Positions 1-6,632 of a stretch of 37,809 nucleotides of DNA are shown piece by piece. The notes under the pieces are model-generated. The model had not been told where the DNA came from, did no database searches, and was given only the letters and a program-made list of their open reading frames with translations. The position numbers and the translations under genes are program-made. The stretch is from Limisphaerales bacterium (GTDB taxonomy: Bacteria; Verrucomicrobiota; Verrucomicrobiia; Limisphaerales; SXTU01), in NCBI GenBank assembly GCA_009773355.1, contig WRPG01000060.1, positions 1 through 37,809 of the forward strand, written 5' to 3'. Within the stretch, counting starts at the first letter, position 1. Each line of letters starts with the position of its first letter.

Positions 1-36
1 GCACGCTGGCCGGTAGCGGGGTGGGGGTGGTTTCGT

Positions 37-544
37 TCAGGGTGCGCTGACGCCGGCCAGCTTACCCAAGCGTGTCCGCCAAACCGATACAGGCTCAGCT
101 AGGATGCGCTCGACCTGCGTTTGAAATACCGCCAGTTCAAACGGCTTGCAGAGGTAGTGGGCCGCCCCGAGTTCCTTCCCTTTGGCCTTGGATGCCTCGT
201 CGGTGAGGCCGGTGACGAACATGATGGGCACGTCGCGCGTGGTGGGCAGATTGCGGAGGGCGCGGAACACCTCAAACCCATTCCTGCCCGGCAGCAGGAT
301 GTCCAGAATGACGAAGTCAAAGTGCATGACGCTGGCCATCTTGAGGCCCGTTTCCCCGTCGTGGCTGACCATGGCCAGGATGTGCATCTGGGCCAGCGCG
401 GCGCAGGAGGTCCGCCGCTTCGGGATGGTCTTCAATGATCAACACGGTCGGAGACCGCCGGCTGTGGGTGAGGGCCAGCAGTTGGGCCAGACTGTCGGAA
501 GCGCCGGTGGGGCCGGGTGGTTGGGTGCTGTTGGATGCGGCCAT
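37..544 (-). pseudogene. Stand-alone response regulator receiver, frameshifted
   Basis: This is a CheY-like receiver split over two frames. The first frame starts at the ATG at 544 and carries the N-terminal beta strand and acidic pocket (VLIIEDHPEAADLL). The second frame, ending at 37, carries the rest: HDGETGLK, the phospho-acceptor strand FVILDILLPG, the Thr of MFVTG and the conserved Lys of YLCKPF. Alignment with the intact paralogue immediately upstream (582-1040) places the shift at about 395-410, where one base is surplus or two are missing. The region is GC-rich (ctgcgccgcgctggcc), so a sequencing or assembly error is as possible as a true mutation. If intact, it would be about 165 residues with a low-complexity Pro/Ser N-terminus and no output domain. 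It follows the paralogue after 37 bases and probably shares its transcript. Confidence 0.7.
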
Positions 545-581
545 GGCAACGAACGATGACGCGTGGGTGGAACTTGGTTAT

Positions 582-1040
582 TCAATACTGACCCATTGGT
601 CCGTCCTGCTCCCTGGCTTGCCGCTGCGTCTCGGCGATCAAAATCTGCTCCACCCGGGCTTGAAATTCAGGCAGCCCAAACGGCTTGCACAGATAGTGCG
701 TCCCCAGCGCGGCACTTCGCGACTGGGCTGCTGAGGTAGCGCCCATGAACAGCACCGGCACGTCACGCACTTCCGGCAAATTGCGGAGCGCCCGGTAGGT
801 TTCAAAGCCATTTATGCACGGCAGGAGAACATCCAAAATGACGAGATTGAAGCGCATGGCTCCGGCGATTTTCAACGCGGTCTCGCCATCGTGGGCGACA
901 ACGGCATAAATCCGCATCTGCTCCAGCGCGCAATGCAAGGTTTCGGAGGTCTCGCAATGATCCTCGACGAGGAGCGCCGCGAGGTGCCGGTAGCCCTGCG
1001 TCAGGGGCAGTTGAAAGGCCAGGCTGTCGGGTGCGCTCAT
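582..1040 (-). CDS. Stand-alone response regulator receiver (CheY-like)
   Basis: This 152-residue single-domain receiver has the acidic pair in LLVEDH (E26, D27), phospho-acceptor D70 in NLVILDVLLPC and conserved K119 in YLCKP. It has no DNA-binding or enzymatic output domain, so it probably passes phosphoryl groups on or regulates a partner by contact. The usual T/S of the fourth strand is present as ATS near residue 101. The open frame extends upstream, but the ATG at 1040 is preferred: it overlaps the stop of a 58-residue ORF in an ATGA tetranucleotide and gives the normal receiver N-terminus. The frameshifted paralogue at 37-544 shares the motifs HDGET, ALRNLP, RDVP and YLCKPF, so the pair looks like a tandem duplication. 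No cognate kinase is adjacent. Confidence 0.85.
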   Translation of the reverse strand: MSAPDSLAFQLPLTQGYRHLAALLVEDHCETSETLHCALEQMRIYAVVAHDGETALKIAGAMRFNLVILDVLLPCINGFETYRALRNLPEVRDVPVLFMGATSAAQSRSAALGTHYLCKPFGLPEFQARVEQILIAETQRQAREQDGPMGQY

Positions 1041-1213
1041 GGCGCCGGGAGTGATGGGTTTGCTTGCGCCAGCCCCGTTGTTGAGGATGCGGAACGTTCG
1101 CTGGGAATCAGAAGGCGATATTGCTGCGCTTGGCTGCGGGTAAGGTCCACGGAGTTGTCCGCAAGGTGCTCGCGGAGAACGTGGAGGTTGGCGCTGTAGC
1201 CGAGCTGGTTCAT
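1037..1213 (-). CDS. 58-residue ORF resembling a DNA methyltransferase N-terminus
   Basis: This short ORF starts at the ATG at 1213, overlapping the stop of the zinc-ribbon gene (ATGA), and ends in a TGA that overlaps the ATG of the receiver gene at 1040 (ATGA again). The double overlap argues for translation in a three-gene operon. Residues 9-24 (NLHVLREHLADNSVDL) closely resemble the segment that precedes the catalytic DPPF/Y motif in site-specific adenine/cytosine-N4 DNA methyltransferases, where the typical form is GDNL.VLRE.I.D.SVDLIYLDPPFNS. The catalytic motif itself is absent: VDL is followed directly by TRSQAQQYRLL. My inference is a decayed or internally deleted methyltransferase fragment that may still be translated. 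It could instead be a chance ORF. Confidence 0.5.
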   Translation of the reverse strand: MNQLGYSANLHVLREHLADNSVDLTRSQAQQYRLLIPSERSASSTTGLAQANPSLPAP

Positions 1214-1413
1214 TCAAGCTTCGGTTTGGCAACTTGACCGTGGGCGGGCGGAGAAGATTGGGCGGGCGGCACTGCAATTGGATTTGAAACCACTGGCGCA
1301 TCAGGCTGGCGCAGGGTGTCAGAGTCGTTGGGCAGGCGCGCGCCGCATACCAGGCAATGAGCGAATGTTCGCGAGGTCAGGTGTCCACAGGCGGGACAAA
1401 GCATCAGTGCCAT
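1210..1413 (-). CDS. Small zinc-ribbon protein
   Basis: This 67-residue protein begins MALMLCPACGHL and has two cysteine pairs, CPAC at residues 6-9 and CLVC near residue 21 (HCLVCGARL). Together they form a short zinc-ribbon knuckle with 'CPxCG ... CxxCGxxL' spacing. The C-terminal half is a Pro/Ser/Ala-rich tail without motifs. The start at 1413 is preferred over the longer open frame because the ribbon then begins at the N-terminus; the ATG at 1404 is an alternative. The gene ends in an ATGA overlap with the 58-residue ORF, so it probably heads a small operon with the receiver genes. Function is unknown. Metal binding is inferred from the cysteines only. Confidence 0.6.
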   Translation of the reverse strand: MALMLCPACGHLTSRTFAHCLVCGARLPNDSDTLRQPDAPVVSNPIAVPPAQSSPPAHGQVAKPKLE

Positions 1414-1459
1414 AAAATAAAAAAAACGATGCCGCTTCAACGCGTGCCCTTCCCAGCGG

Positions 1460-1500
1460 CGGGGAAAAACAAGCCGCCCCGGCGAAGTGCCGGGGCGGCT
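1460..1500 (-). terminator. Intrinsic terminator of the exported-protein gene
   Basis: A perfect 12-bp inverted repeat (AGCCGCCCCGGC at 1472-1483, its complement at 1489-1500) encloses a 5-nt loop. Read on the minus strand it is followed by TTGTTTTTCCCC. It lies nine bases downstream of the stop codon of the gene ending at 1509, as expected for a Rho-independent terminator on that strand. Confidence 0.9.
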
Positions 1501-1508
1501 GCTGGCAA

Positions 1509-3182
1509 TTAGCGGGTCAGGTGGAGCGTCGCCCACAGGGTAACCACCGTGCCGTTGTCGAAGGCCTCGTTGAGCCTGGTGACGAGGTCGTTGAGGTTGG
1601 CGATGGTGTAGTCCGCCGGGAGCGCGCCGCCGCCCAGCGCGCTCTCCGCCACGGCGAGGAGCTGGTTCACCGTCAAGCCGTCCAGCGAGGTGCCGGTGCC
1701 GGTGAGCTTGAGGCCGCCCAGCGCGCCGCCCGCGCCCTGCGTCACGCCCGCCTGGCTGAAGGCCGCGTTCAACCGGAGCGCCAGCACCTGACCGCCGAAC
1801 ACGCCCGCGCTGCTGCTGGTGGGATTCACGAGGTCGGCGGTGAGCGCCGCCGGGGTGCCGCCCTGCGGGAGGAACGCCGTGACCGCCGCCGCGCTGGTGA
1901 ACTTGATCGAAAAGCCCGCGCCGCCCACGCCGATTTCCACGCCGCTCGGAAAGACGGTGGCGAAGTTATTGTGCAACACGGTGCCGGGGTTGTTGCCATT
2001 GGGCGTCGCGCCCCAGCCGCCTTGGGTGAAGCCGGTGAAGTCGCCGGGCTTGATGTCGGTGTCCGTGACCACCGCGCCCACGTCCACGCAGCTCTCAGCC
2101 TTCAGATGCGCGCCCACACAGCAGGGGAAGTAGCGATAGACCGGCACCTGCGTGACGGTGAGGTCTTCGTTGGTGACGGTGGTGTAGCCGATGATGATGC
2201 CCATCTGGCTGTTTGCGCCGTCGAGGAAGGCGGTGTTGCAGACTTTGCCGCCGCTCGCGCCGCCAGCCAGGTCCGCGCTCACGGTGTAGATGCTGCTGGC
2301 GCTGACGACGAGGCCGTCGCCGATGGTGGAGGCGACGTTGCTGGCGCTGGCCGTGCCGGTCACTTCGAGCGAAGGGTCGGTGAGCGTGACGGTCTTGTTG
2401 CATTCTTCCAAAGCGGGGATGGCCTTGGTAATGCGGCTGGGCACGCTGCGCACGTTGGCCTCGTCGCGGTCAATGACGCCATTGCCGTTGATGTCCATGT
2501 TCTTCGCCGTCGCGCCGCTGCCGCCGCGAGCGCCGGCGTTGCCGAAGCTCACGATGACTTCGAGGCGGGTGCTCTCGCCCTGCCGGATGCCGAGCAGGGA
2601 GTTGTTGAAGTTCGCCAGATACACCAGATCCACATGCGCGCCCGGGGCGATGACCTGCTGGGGCGAGAGGGAGAAGAGGGTGTTGTTGTTGGCATCGGAG
2701 AATTCCAGGGCGCCGGAGGCGGCGTTCTCGGTGAAGGTGTTCAAGCCCTCGGAACTCGCGCCGGCGACCACCTTCGCGGTCGTGGCGGCGTCACCGAGCG
2801 TGGCGTTGGCGATGTCGGAGGAAACGGTCTTCCAGTTTTTGCCGGACTTGCGCTGGAGGTTGACGACGATGTTGCCGACGGTGGCATTGGCGGAGCCGCC
2901 ATTATAGATACGGAGGTAGCCGCCGAAGGTGAGCGAGTTGGGCGAGGTCGCGCCCTTGGTGACGGTGACGGTCCAGGTGACGGAGCCGGAGCCGGAGGGG
3001 AAGGAGGTTTGGTCGGCCGCTTTGGTCAGGGACCACTCGGTGTTGTTCTTGTGGCAGATGACCATGTCCCCGCCTTCGAGAACGAGGCTGGCCTGCTGCG
3101 CCCACGCGGAGGCAGTGAGCAGGCCCGCCGCGCCAAGCGCGAAACCGGAGCGGAGGATACGAGTGAGGAGGTTAGTCTTCAT
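1509..3182 (-). CDS. Large exported Ala/Gly/Thr-rich protein with EF-hand-like loop
   Basis: The 557-residue product begins with a Sec signal peptide (MKTNLLTRILRSG, hydrophobic stretch to residue 27, probable cleavage AWA|QQ after residue 28). The mature part is rich in Ala, Gly, Thr, Asn and Val in alternating beta-like patterns (for example GNIVVNLQRKSGKNWK), suggesting Ig-like or beta-sandwich folds. Residues 230-241 (DINGNGVIDRDE) fit a calcium-binding EF-hand/dockerin-like loop. Cysteines occur mainly in the middle (EECNK, KVCNTAF, FPCCVGAHLKAESC). I do not recognise a family. No C-terminal PEP-CTERM anchor or LPxTG is present. The ATG at 3182 was chosen because it starts the signal peptide; an in-frame ATG at 3236 would add 18 polar residues. 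It is monocistronic, with its own terminator. It is likely a surface or secreted structural protein; the function is unknown. Confidence 0.8.
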   Translation of the reverse strand: MKTNLLTRILRSGFALGAAGLLTASAWAQQASLVLEGGDMVICHKNNTEWSLTKAADQTSFPSGSGSVTWTVTVTKGATSPNSLTFGGYLRIYNGGSANATVGNIVVNLQRKSGKNWKTVSSDIANATLGDAATTAKVVAGASSEGLNTFTENAASGALEFSDANNNTLFSLSPQQVIAPGAHVDLVYLANFNNSLLGIRQGESTRLEVIVSFGNAGARGGSGATAKNMDINGNGVIDRDEANVRSVPSRITKAIPALEECNKTVTLTDPSLEVTGTASASNVASTIGDGLVVSASSIYTVSADLAGGASGGKVCNTAFLDGANSQMGIIIGYTTVTNEDLTVTQVPVYRYFPCCVGAHLKAESCVDVGAVVTDTDIKPGDFTGFTQGGWGATPNGNNPGTVLHNNFATVFPSGVEIGVGGAGFSIKFTSAAAVTAFLPQGGTPAALTADLVNPTSSSAGVFGGQVLALRLNAAFSQAGVTQGAGGALGGLKLTGTGTSLDGLTVNQLLAVAESALGGGALPADYTIANLNDLVTRLNEAFDNGTVVTLWATLHLTR

Positions 3183-3465
3183 GGCTGTGTTTGCCTTGTT
3201 GTTACTGTCGTTTGGTTGAAGCGTTGTTGCTTTCATGGCGACAGTTTGCCCGTGGCCCGCGAAAGCGGTATCGGGCGGAAGGCCGGAAGCGGGACTAGGG
3301 GGAGGCCGGTGGAGGTTCAGCGAACGGCACGGAATTGTTAGGGCCAAACGCCTTGGCGGATCACTTTACAACCGGGACAGCGTCGAGTTGGATCCTGGCC
3401 ACAGGCGCGAGTTTGACGGCCAAAGTTTACGCCGGTCAGATGCTTTGGCCGAATAGTTCTTCCAG
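3183..3465. other. Divergent intergenic region
   Basis: These 283 bases separate the minus-strand exported-protein gene from the plus-strand receiver gene, so they should hold both promoters. A TTGACG at 3413-3418 followed 17 bases later by TCAGAT is only a weak sigma-70 match and is not annotated separately. I see no RNA gene, repeat or further coding sequence. Confidence 0.5.
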
Positions 3466-4038
3466 ATGAGAATGCTGTTTGCAGATGACGATGCCGTGAT
3501 ACGCCGGACGATGGCGACCTATCTCCAAGGCCGGGGGTATGAGGTGGTGATCGCAGAGGACGGCAACCGGGCCTGGGAGGAGATCAAGTCAGACCTGACT
3601 TTGCGCATGGCCATCATCGACTGGCAGATGCCTGGCATGAGCGGCACGGAAATCTGTCGCCGGGTTCGCGAAGAACTGCACCTCGTTCCCTTCTATCTGA
3701 TGCTCGTCACCGCCAGCGGCGGGAAAGAAAACTTGGTGAAGGGACTCGAATCCGGCGCGGACGACTTCCTGATCAAGCCGTTGGACAAAGAAATCCTCCT
3801 CACCCGCGTGCAAGTGGGGCTTCGCTCCGTCGAGCAACAGTCCCGCCTCGTGGACCGCATCATGGAACTGGACGCCACGGTGCGCCAGGCGGTGGACTTT
3901 CGCCGCAACTTGCCAGTCTGCGGCAAATGCAAGCGCATCCGCGATGACAGCCAACAGTGGCACCGTGTGAGCGCATTCGTAGAGGGAGATATTCCCGGCA
4001 GCTTCCCGGCGCTCCTTTGCCCTGAATGTTCAGGCTAG
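3466..4038 (+). CDS. Response regulator with C-terminal Cys4 domain
   Basis: This 190-residue protein consists of a receiver (residues 1-125) and a short cysteine-bearing tail. The receiver has the acidic cluster ADDDA, phospho-acceptor D52 in MAIIDWQMPGMSG, T82 (LVTASGG) and K104 (FLIKPLD). After a helical linker (residues 122-146), the tail has CGKC at 152-155 and CPEC at 185-188, separated by KRIRDDSQQWHRVSAF. This matches the motif LPxCxxCKxIRDDxxxW...CPxC that recurs at the end of many bacterial receiver and PAS signalling proteins and probably binds a metal. No DNA-binding helix is visible, so output is likely by protein contact. The ATG at 3466 is the first in frame and gives a normal receiver start. 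It is followed by a 343-base gap and appears to be transcribed alone. Confidence 0.88.
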   Translation: MRMLFADDDAVIRRTMATYLQGRGYEVVIAEDGNRAWEEIKSDLTLRMAIIDWQMPGMSGTEICRRVREELHLVPFYLMLVTASGGKENLVKGLESGADDFLIKPLDKEILLTRVQVGLRSVEQQSRLVDRIMELDATVRQAVDFRRNLPVCGKCKRIRDDSQQWHRVSAFVEGDIPGSFPALLCPECSG

Positions 4039-4381
4039 CCCGACCGACCGAATGACCAACGCCGTCAGTCTGCATTTCGGCTTGCCTTGGCTCCAGTATC
4101 GCAAGCTTGCGATTTTCCCGACTCCGTTCGCAACTCGGCTCACGCCCGTAATTTTCCTGACGCCTGACCTTGGCCTGGGGGACGCCCTGAGGCGGGGCGG
4201 CCCGCCGCCTTTGCGGGACTTTCCGTTGAAAAACCGCCCGACCTCGCCCACTGTGCCAGCGAGCAAGCGCCGCGCCGCCGCCGGATGGCCCTAACCCCGC
4301 GCCAGCCTCCGCCTGCTGGCACAAAGCCTGCCCCTGAGTGGCTTGTCGTGAGCGGGATGTGCCCGCCGCGCGAAGTGGCTG
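4039..4381. other. 343-base gap without a gene
   Basis: No convincing ORF or RNA gene is present. A compact palindrome TCGCAAGCTTGCGA at 4099-4112 followed by TTTT could act as a weak plus-strand terminator for the preceding receiver gene. An 8-bp inverted repeat (GTGCCAGC near 4254, GCTGGCAC near 4314) may be what is left of a palindromic element. The promoter of the downstream cassette should lie here, but I could not identify it. Confidence 0.4.
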
Positions 4382-4903
4382 ATGAAACTGATTCCGACCA
4401 AACTGTTCGCAAGCCTGCTGGCCGCCGCCGGGCTGCTGGCGCTGGCGGCGGACGCCGGCGCGCAGGGCAAGGGCAAGACCGACACCGGCAATCCCGGCAA
4501 TAGTCAGGGCAAGGGCAAGCCCACCATTGACCAGCGGCCCGTCGTCATCCCGCGCGACATCGCCACTGATCCCGAGCAGAAGGGCAAGCCCGCCACGCCG
4601 GGCCGGCCCGACAAGACGCAGCCCCCGGCGGATGTCCAGACGCTGGTGCGGGATTTCCAGACGGCCCGAGAAAAATTCCTGGCCGACCAGAAGGCGCTCG
4701 CCCGCCAATATCAGCAGGCCTCCGAGGAGGAGCGCAAGGCCATCCGCGAGCGCATGAAAGAGATGCTCGACCGGCTGAAGGAGCAGCAGAAGGCGCTGCA
4801 GCAGGACATGCGCGACCGCGCGAAGGAACTCAAGCAGCAGTTGCATCCCGACCTGAACCGCCTCATTGACAGCGGCTCGACCGAGGGAGGGCGCGGACGA
4901 TGA
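4382..4903 (+). CDS. Exported coiled-coil protein
   Basis: This 173-residue protein has a signal peptide (MKLIPTKLFASLLAAAGLL, probable cleavage near ADAGAQ|GK at about residue 28). A Gly/Lys/Pro/Thr-rich linker follows to about residue 80, then a long charged amphipathic helix (residues 85-160, e.g. QKALARQYQQASEEERKAIR and ERMKEMLDRLKEQQKALQQD) typical of a coiled coil. No enzymatic motif is visible. It resembles periplasmic rod-like or adaptor proteins, but no family is recognised. The ATG at 4382 begins the signal peptide. The histidine kinase gene follows after 59 bases, suggesting one operon and perhaps a periplasmic partner or ligand for the kinase. Confidence 0.75.
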   Translation: MKLIPTKLFASLLAAAGLLALAADAGAQGKGKTDTGNPGNSQGKGKPTIDQRPVVIPRDIATDPEQKGKPATPGRPDKTQPPADVQTLVRDFQTAREKFLADQKALARQYQQASEEERKAIRERMKEMLDRLKEQQKALQQDMRDRAKELKQQLHPDLNRLIDSGSTEGGRGR

Positions 4904-4962
4904 AGCCGCTTTCAAAACCCCACCAGCCGCGATTTACGAACACGACCTGACCTGCTCAACGC

Positions 4963-6438
4963 TTGATTCACCCACCGCCCACAGCCACGACGGAACCGGA
5001 GCGCCCCTGGCTCCGGTCGCGTCATTTGCCGGCGCTCGTCATCGGCGCGACGCTCGGCGTTTTCGCGCTGGGCATCCTCGCGGTCACGCTGCACCTGCGG
5101 CGGGAGATCCGCGAGGACATCGCGAAGCGTGAGGGGGAAATCTTGCACTCCGTCGCCATGATGCTGCAGGCGGAGGAGGACCGGACGCTGCTCGACGAGC
5201 CGAGCGTCCAGCTCAACGTCCTGCTCAAGACCTCGCGGCTCAAGGGCGTCGTCGCCGCGCGGCTCTTCGACGCGCAGGGCCGCTTCGTCTCCGCCTTCCC
5301 CGCGTATGTGAGTGACGGCGCGCTCGCGGCCAGAGACCTCGCCGGACTGCAGCAGTTGCAGACCATCGCCCGGCCCCGCGAGTTCGCCTCGCACGTCGGA
5401 TTGTCTGAGCAGCCTGGGGCCGAGAAGGTGCCGTTCGACCTCTACGAAATTATCGTCCCGCTGCACGCGCAGGGCGACCGCAAGCTGCTGGGCATCGCGC
5501 AGTTCATTCTCGACGGGCGCGGGCTGGCCACCGAGTTGCGCGGCATTGACCGCAGCCTTGCGAACCAGGCCGTGAGTGTATTCCTCATTGGCGGCGCGGT
5601 CATGGTCATTGCATTGCGCTGGGCCTTTGGCCGGCTGCAACGCGCGCAGGCGCAGCTCGCGCGGCGCTCGCGCAGTTTGCTCGAAGCCAATCGCGAGCTT
5701 GCCCTCGCCAGCAAGACCTCCGCCGTGGGCGCGCTCGCGGCGCACCTGCTGCATGAACTCAAGAGCCAGCTCTTCGGCATTCAGGCGCTCCTCGCGGGCC
5801 GGCGCACCAGCGAGGCCGACAAGGCCGAACCCGCGTGGCGCACCGCCGCCGACTCCGCGCAGCGGATGCAGGCGCTCATCGCGCAGTTGCTCGGCGTCAT
5901 CCGCAACGAGCAGGGCGCGGCCAACAGCTACGAGGTCTCGCTCAACGAACTCGCCGACCTCGTCACCACACAGGTCATGCCGCTGGCGCGCGCGTGCGAC
6001 GTGAGCTTCACGGCCGAGGTGAAATCGCCCGGCACCGTGTCCAGCCGCGCGGCAAACCTCGTCGGCATCATCCTCGGTCATCTCGCGCAGAACGCGATCC
6101 AAGCCACGCCGCGCAAGAAGGCTGTGCGCCTCACGCTCCTCGGCGAGCCGCACGGCGTGCGCTGCGAGGTGCGCGACGAAGGGCGTGGCTTCTCCGAGGA
6201 GTTGCGGCCCCTGCTGTTCAAGCCGTGCCTGTCCACGAAGGAAGGCGGCAGCGGCCTGGGCCTTGCGCTGTGCAAGCAGCTCGCCGGGCATCTCGACGCC
6301 GAACTGGAGCTGGAGCAGAGCACGGCAAACGGCTGCGTGTTCTCGCTGACCTTGCCGGAGAACCTCGCAGGTGATGTGTCGGCAGAGTCCGATCTGCCAC
6401 AGTCCAGCGACACGGAGTCGTTTGCCAAACCTGGTTGA
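4963..6438 (+). CDS. Membrane-bound sensor histidine kinase
   Basis: This 491-residue kinase has a TM segment at about 22-44, an extracytoplasmic region of about 155 residues, a second TM at about 203-221 (VSVFLIGGAVMVIALRW), a coiled-coil linker (222-255), a dimerisation/phosphoacceptor helix with H264 (LLHELKSQL) and an ATPase domain. The ATPase shows an N box (LAQNAIQAT), G1 (RDEGRGFS), F box (FKPCLSTK) and G2 (GGSGLGLAL). The sensor region contains a dCache/PAS-like pattern (GVVAARLFDAQGRFVSAFP), suggesting small-ligand sensing in the periplasm. Translation seems to start at a TTG (4963), since no in-frame ATG precedes the first TM. It lies between the coiled-coil gene and the propeller gene, with a NarL-type regulator downstream as the likely partner. 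A kinase of this classical ELK-type H box with a NarL regulator is unusual, since those usually pair with HisKA_3 kinases. Confidence 0.9.
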   Translation: MIHPPPTATTEPERPWLRSRHLPALVIGATLGVFALGILAVTLHLRREIREDIAKREGEILHSVAMMLQAEEDRTLLDEPSVQLNVLLKTSRLKGVVAARLFDAQGRFVSAFPAYVSDGALAARDLAGLQQLQTIARPREFASHVGLSEQPGAEKVPFDLYEIIVPLHAQGDRKLLGIAQFILDGRGLATELRGIDRSLANQAVSVFLIGGAVMVIALRWAFGRLQRAQAQLARRSRSLLEANRELALASKTSAVGALAAHLLHELKSQLFGIQALLAGRRTSEADKAEPAWRTAADSAQRMQALIAQLLGVIRNEQGAANSYEVSLNELADLVTTQVMPLARACDVSFTAEVKSPGTVSSRAANLVGIILGHLAQNAIQATPRKKAVRLTLLGEPHGVRCEVRDEGRGFSEELRPLLFKPCLSTKEGGSGLGLALCKQLAGHLDAELELEQSTANGCVFSLTLPENLAGDVSAESDLPQSSDTESFAKPG

Positions 6439-6534
6439 AACATGGGGCTGTTCTGTCAGCACAATGTTGCGCACGCCGCTGCCCGCCAAAGGCTAGGGGC
6501 GATTGGCGGGAGCTTGCTGGCATGGCTGCGTTTT

Positions 6535-6632
6535 GGAGTGCGGCGGCAAGCGGAGCGCGACGCCGCTATGACGTGCCGCGAAACGCGGGTTTCCGAAAGC
6601 GCCGTCGTCGCTGCGCTTTGCCGGCGCACTCC
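6535..6632. repeat. Palindromic element at the 5' end of the propeller gene
   Basis: The left arm (6535-6567, begins GGAGTGCGGCGGCAAGCGGA) and right arm (6598-6632, ends TTTGCCGGCGCACTCC) form an imperfect inverted repeat of about 33-35 nt around a 30-nt loop. The outer 16 bases pair with two mismatches. It contains the most likely start codon of the downstream propeller gene and encodes its Arg-rich N-terminus. The sequence type (TTTTGGAGTGCGGCGGCAAGC) is one I associate with interspersed repeats in verrucomicrobial genomes; that is recollection, not a search result. Confidence 0.8.

Noticed and set aside
1521-3341. 606-codon plus-strand open frame
   Set aside because: It mirrors the exported-protein gene on the other strand. 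The translation is Arg/Gly/Ala/His-rich without domains, as expected for antisense frames of high-GC genes.
3413-3441. Promoter-like TTGACG-17-TCAGAT before the receiver gene
   Set aside because: The -10 matches only three of six positions, so it is not annotated as a promoter.
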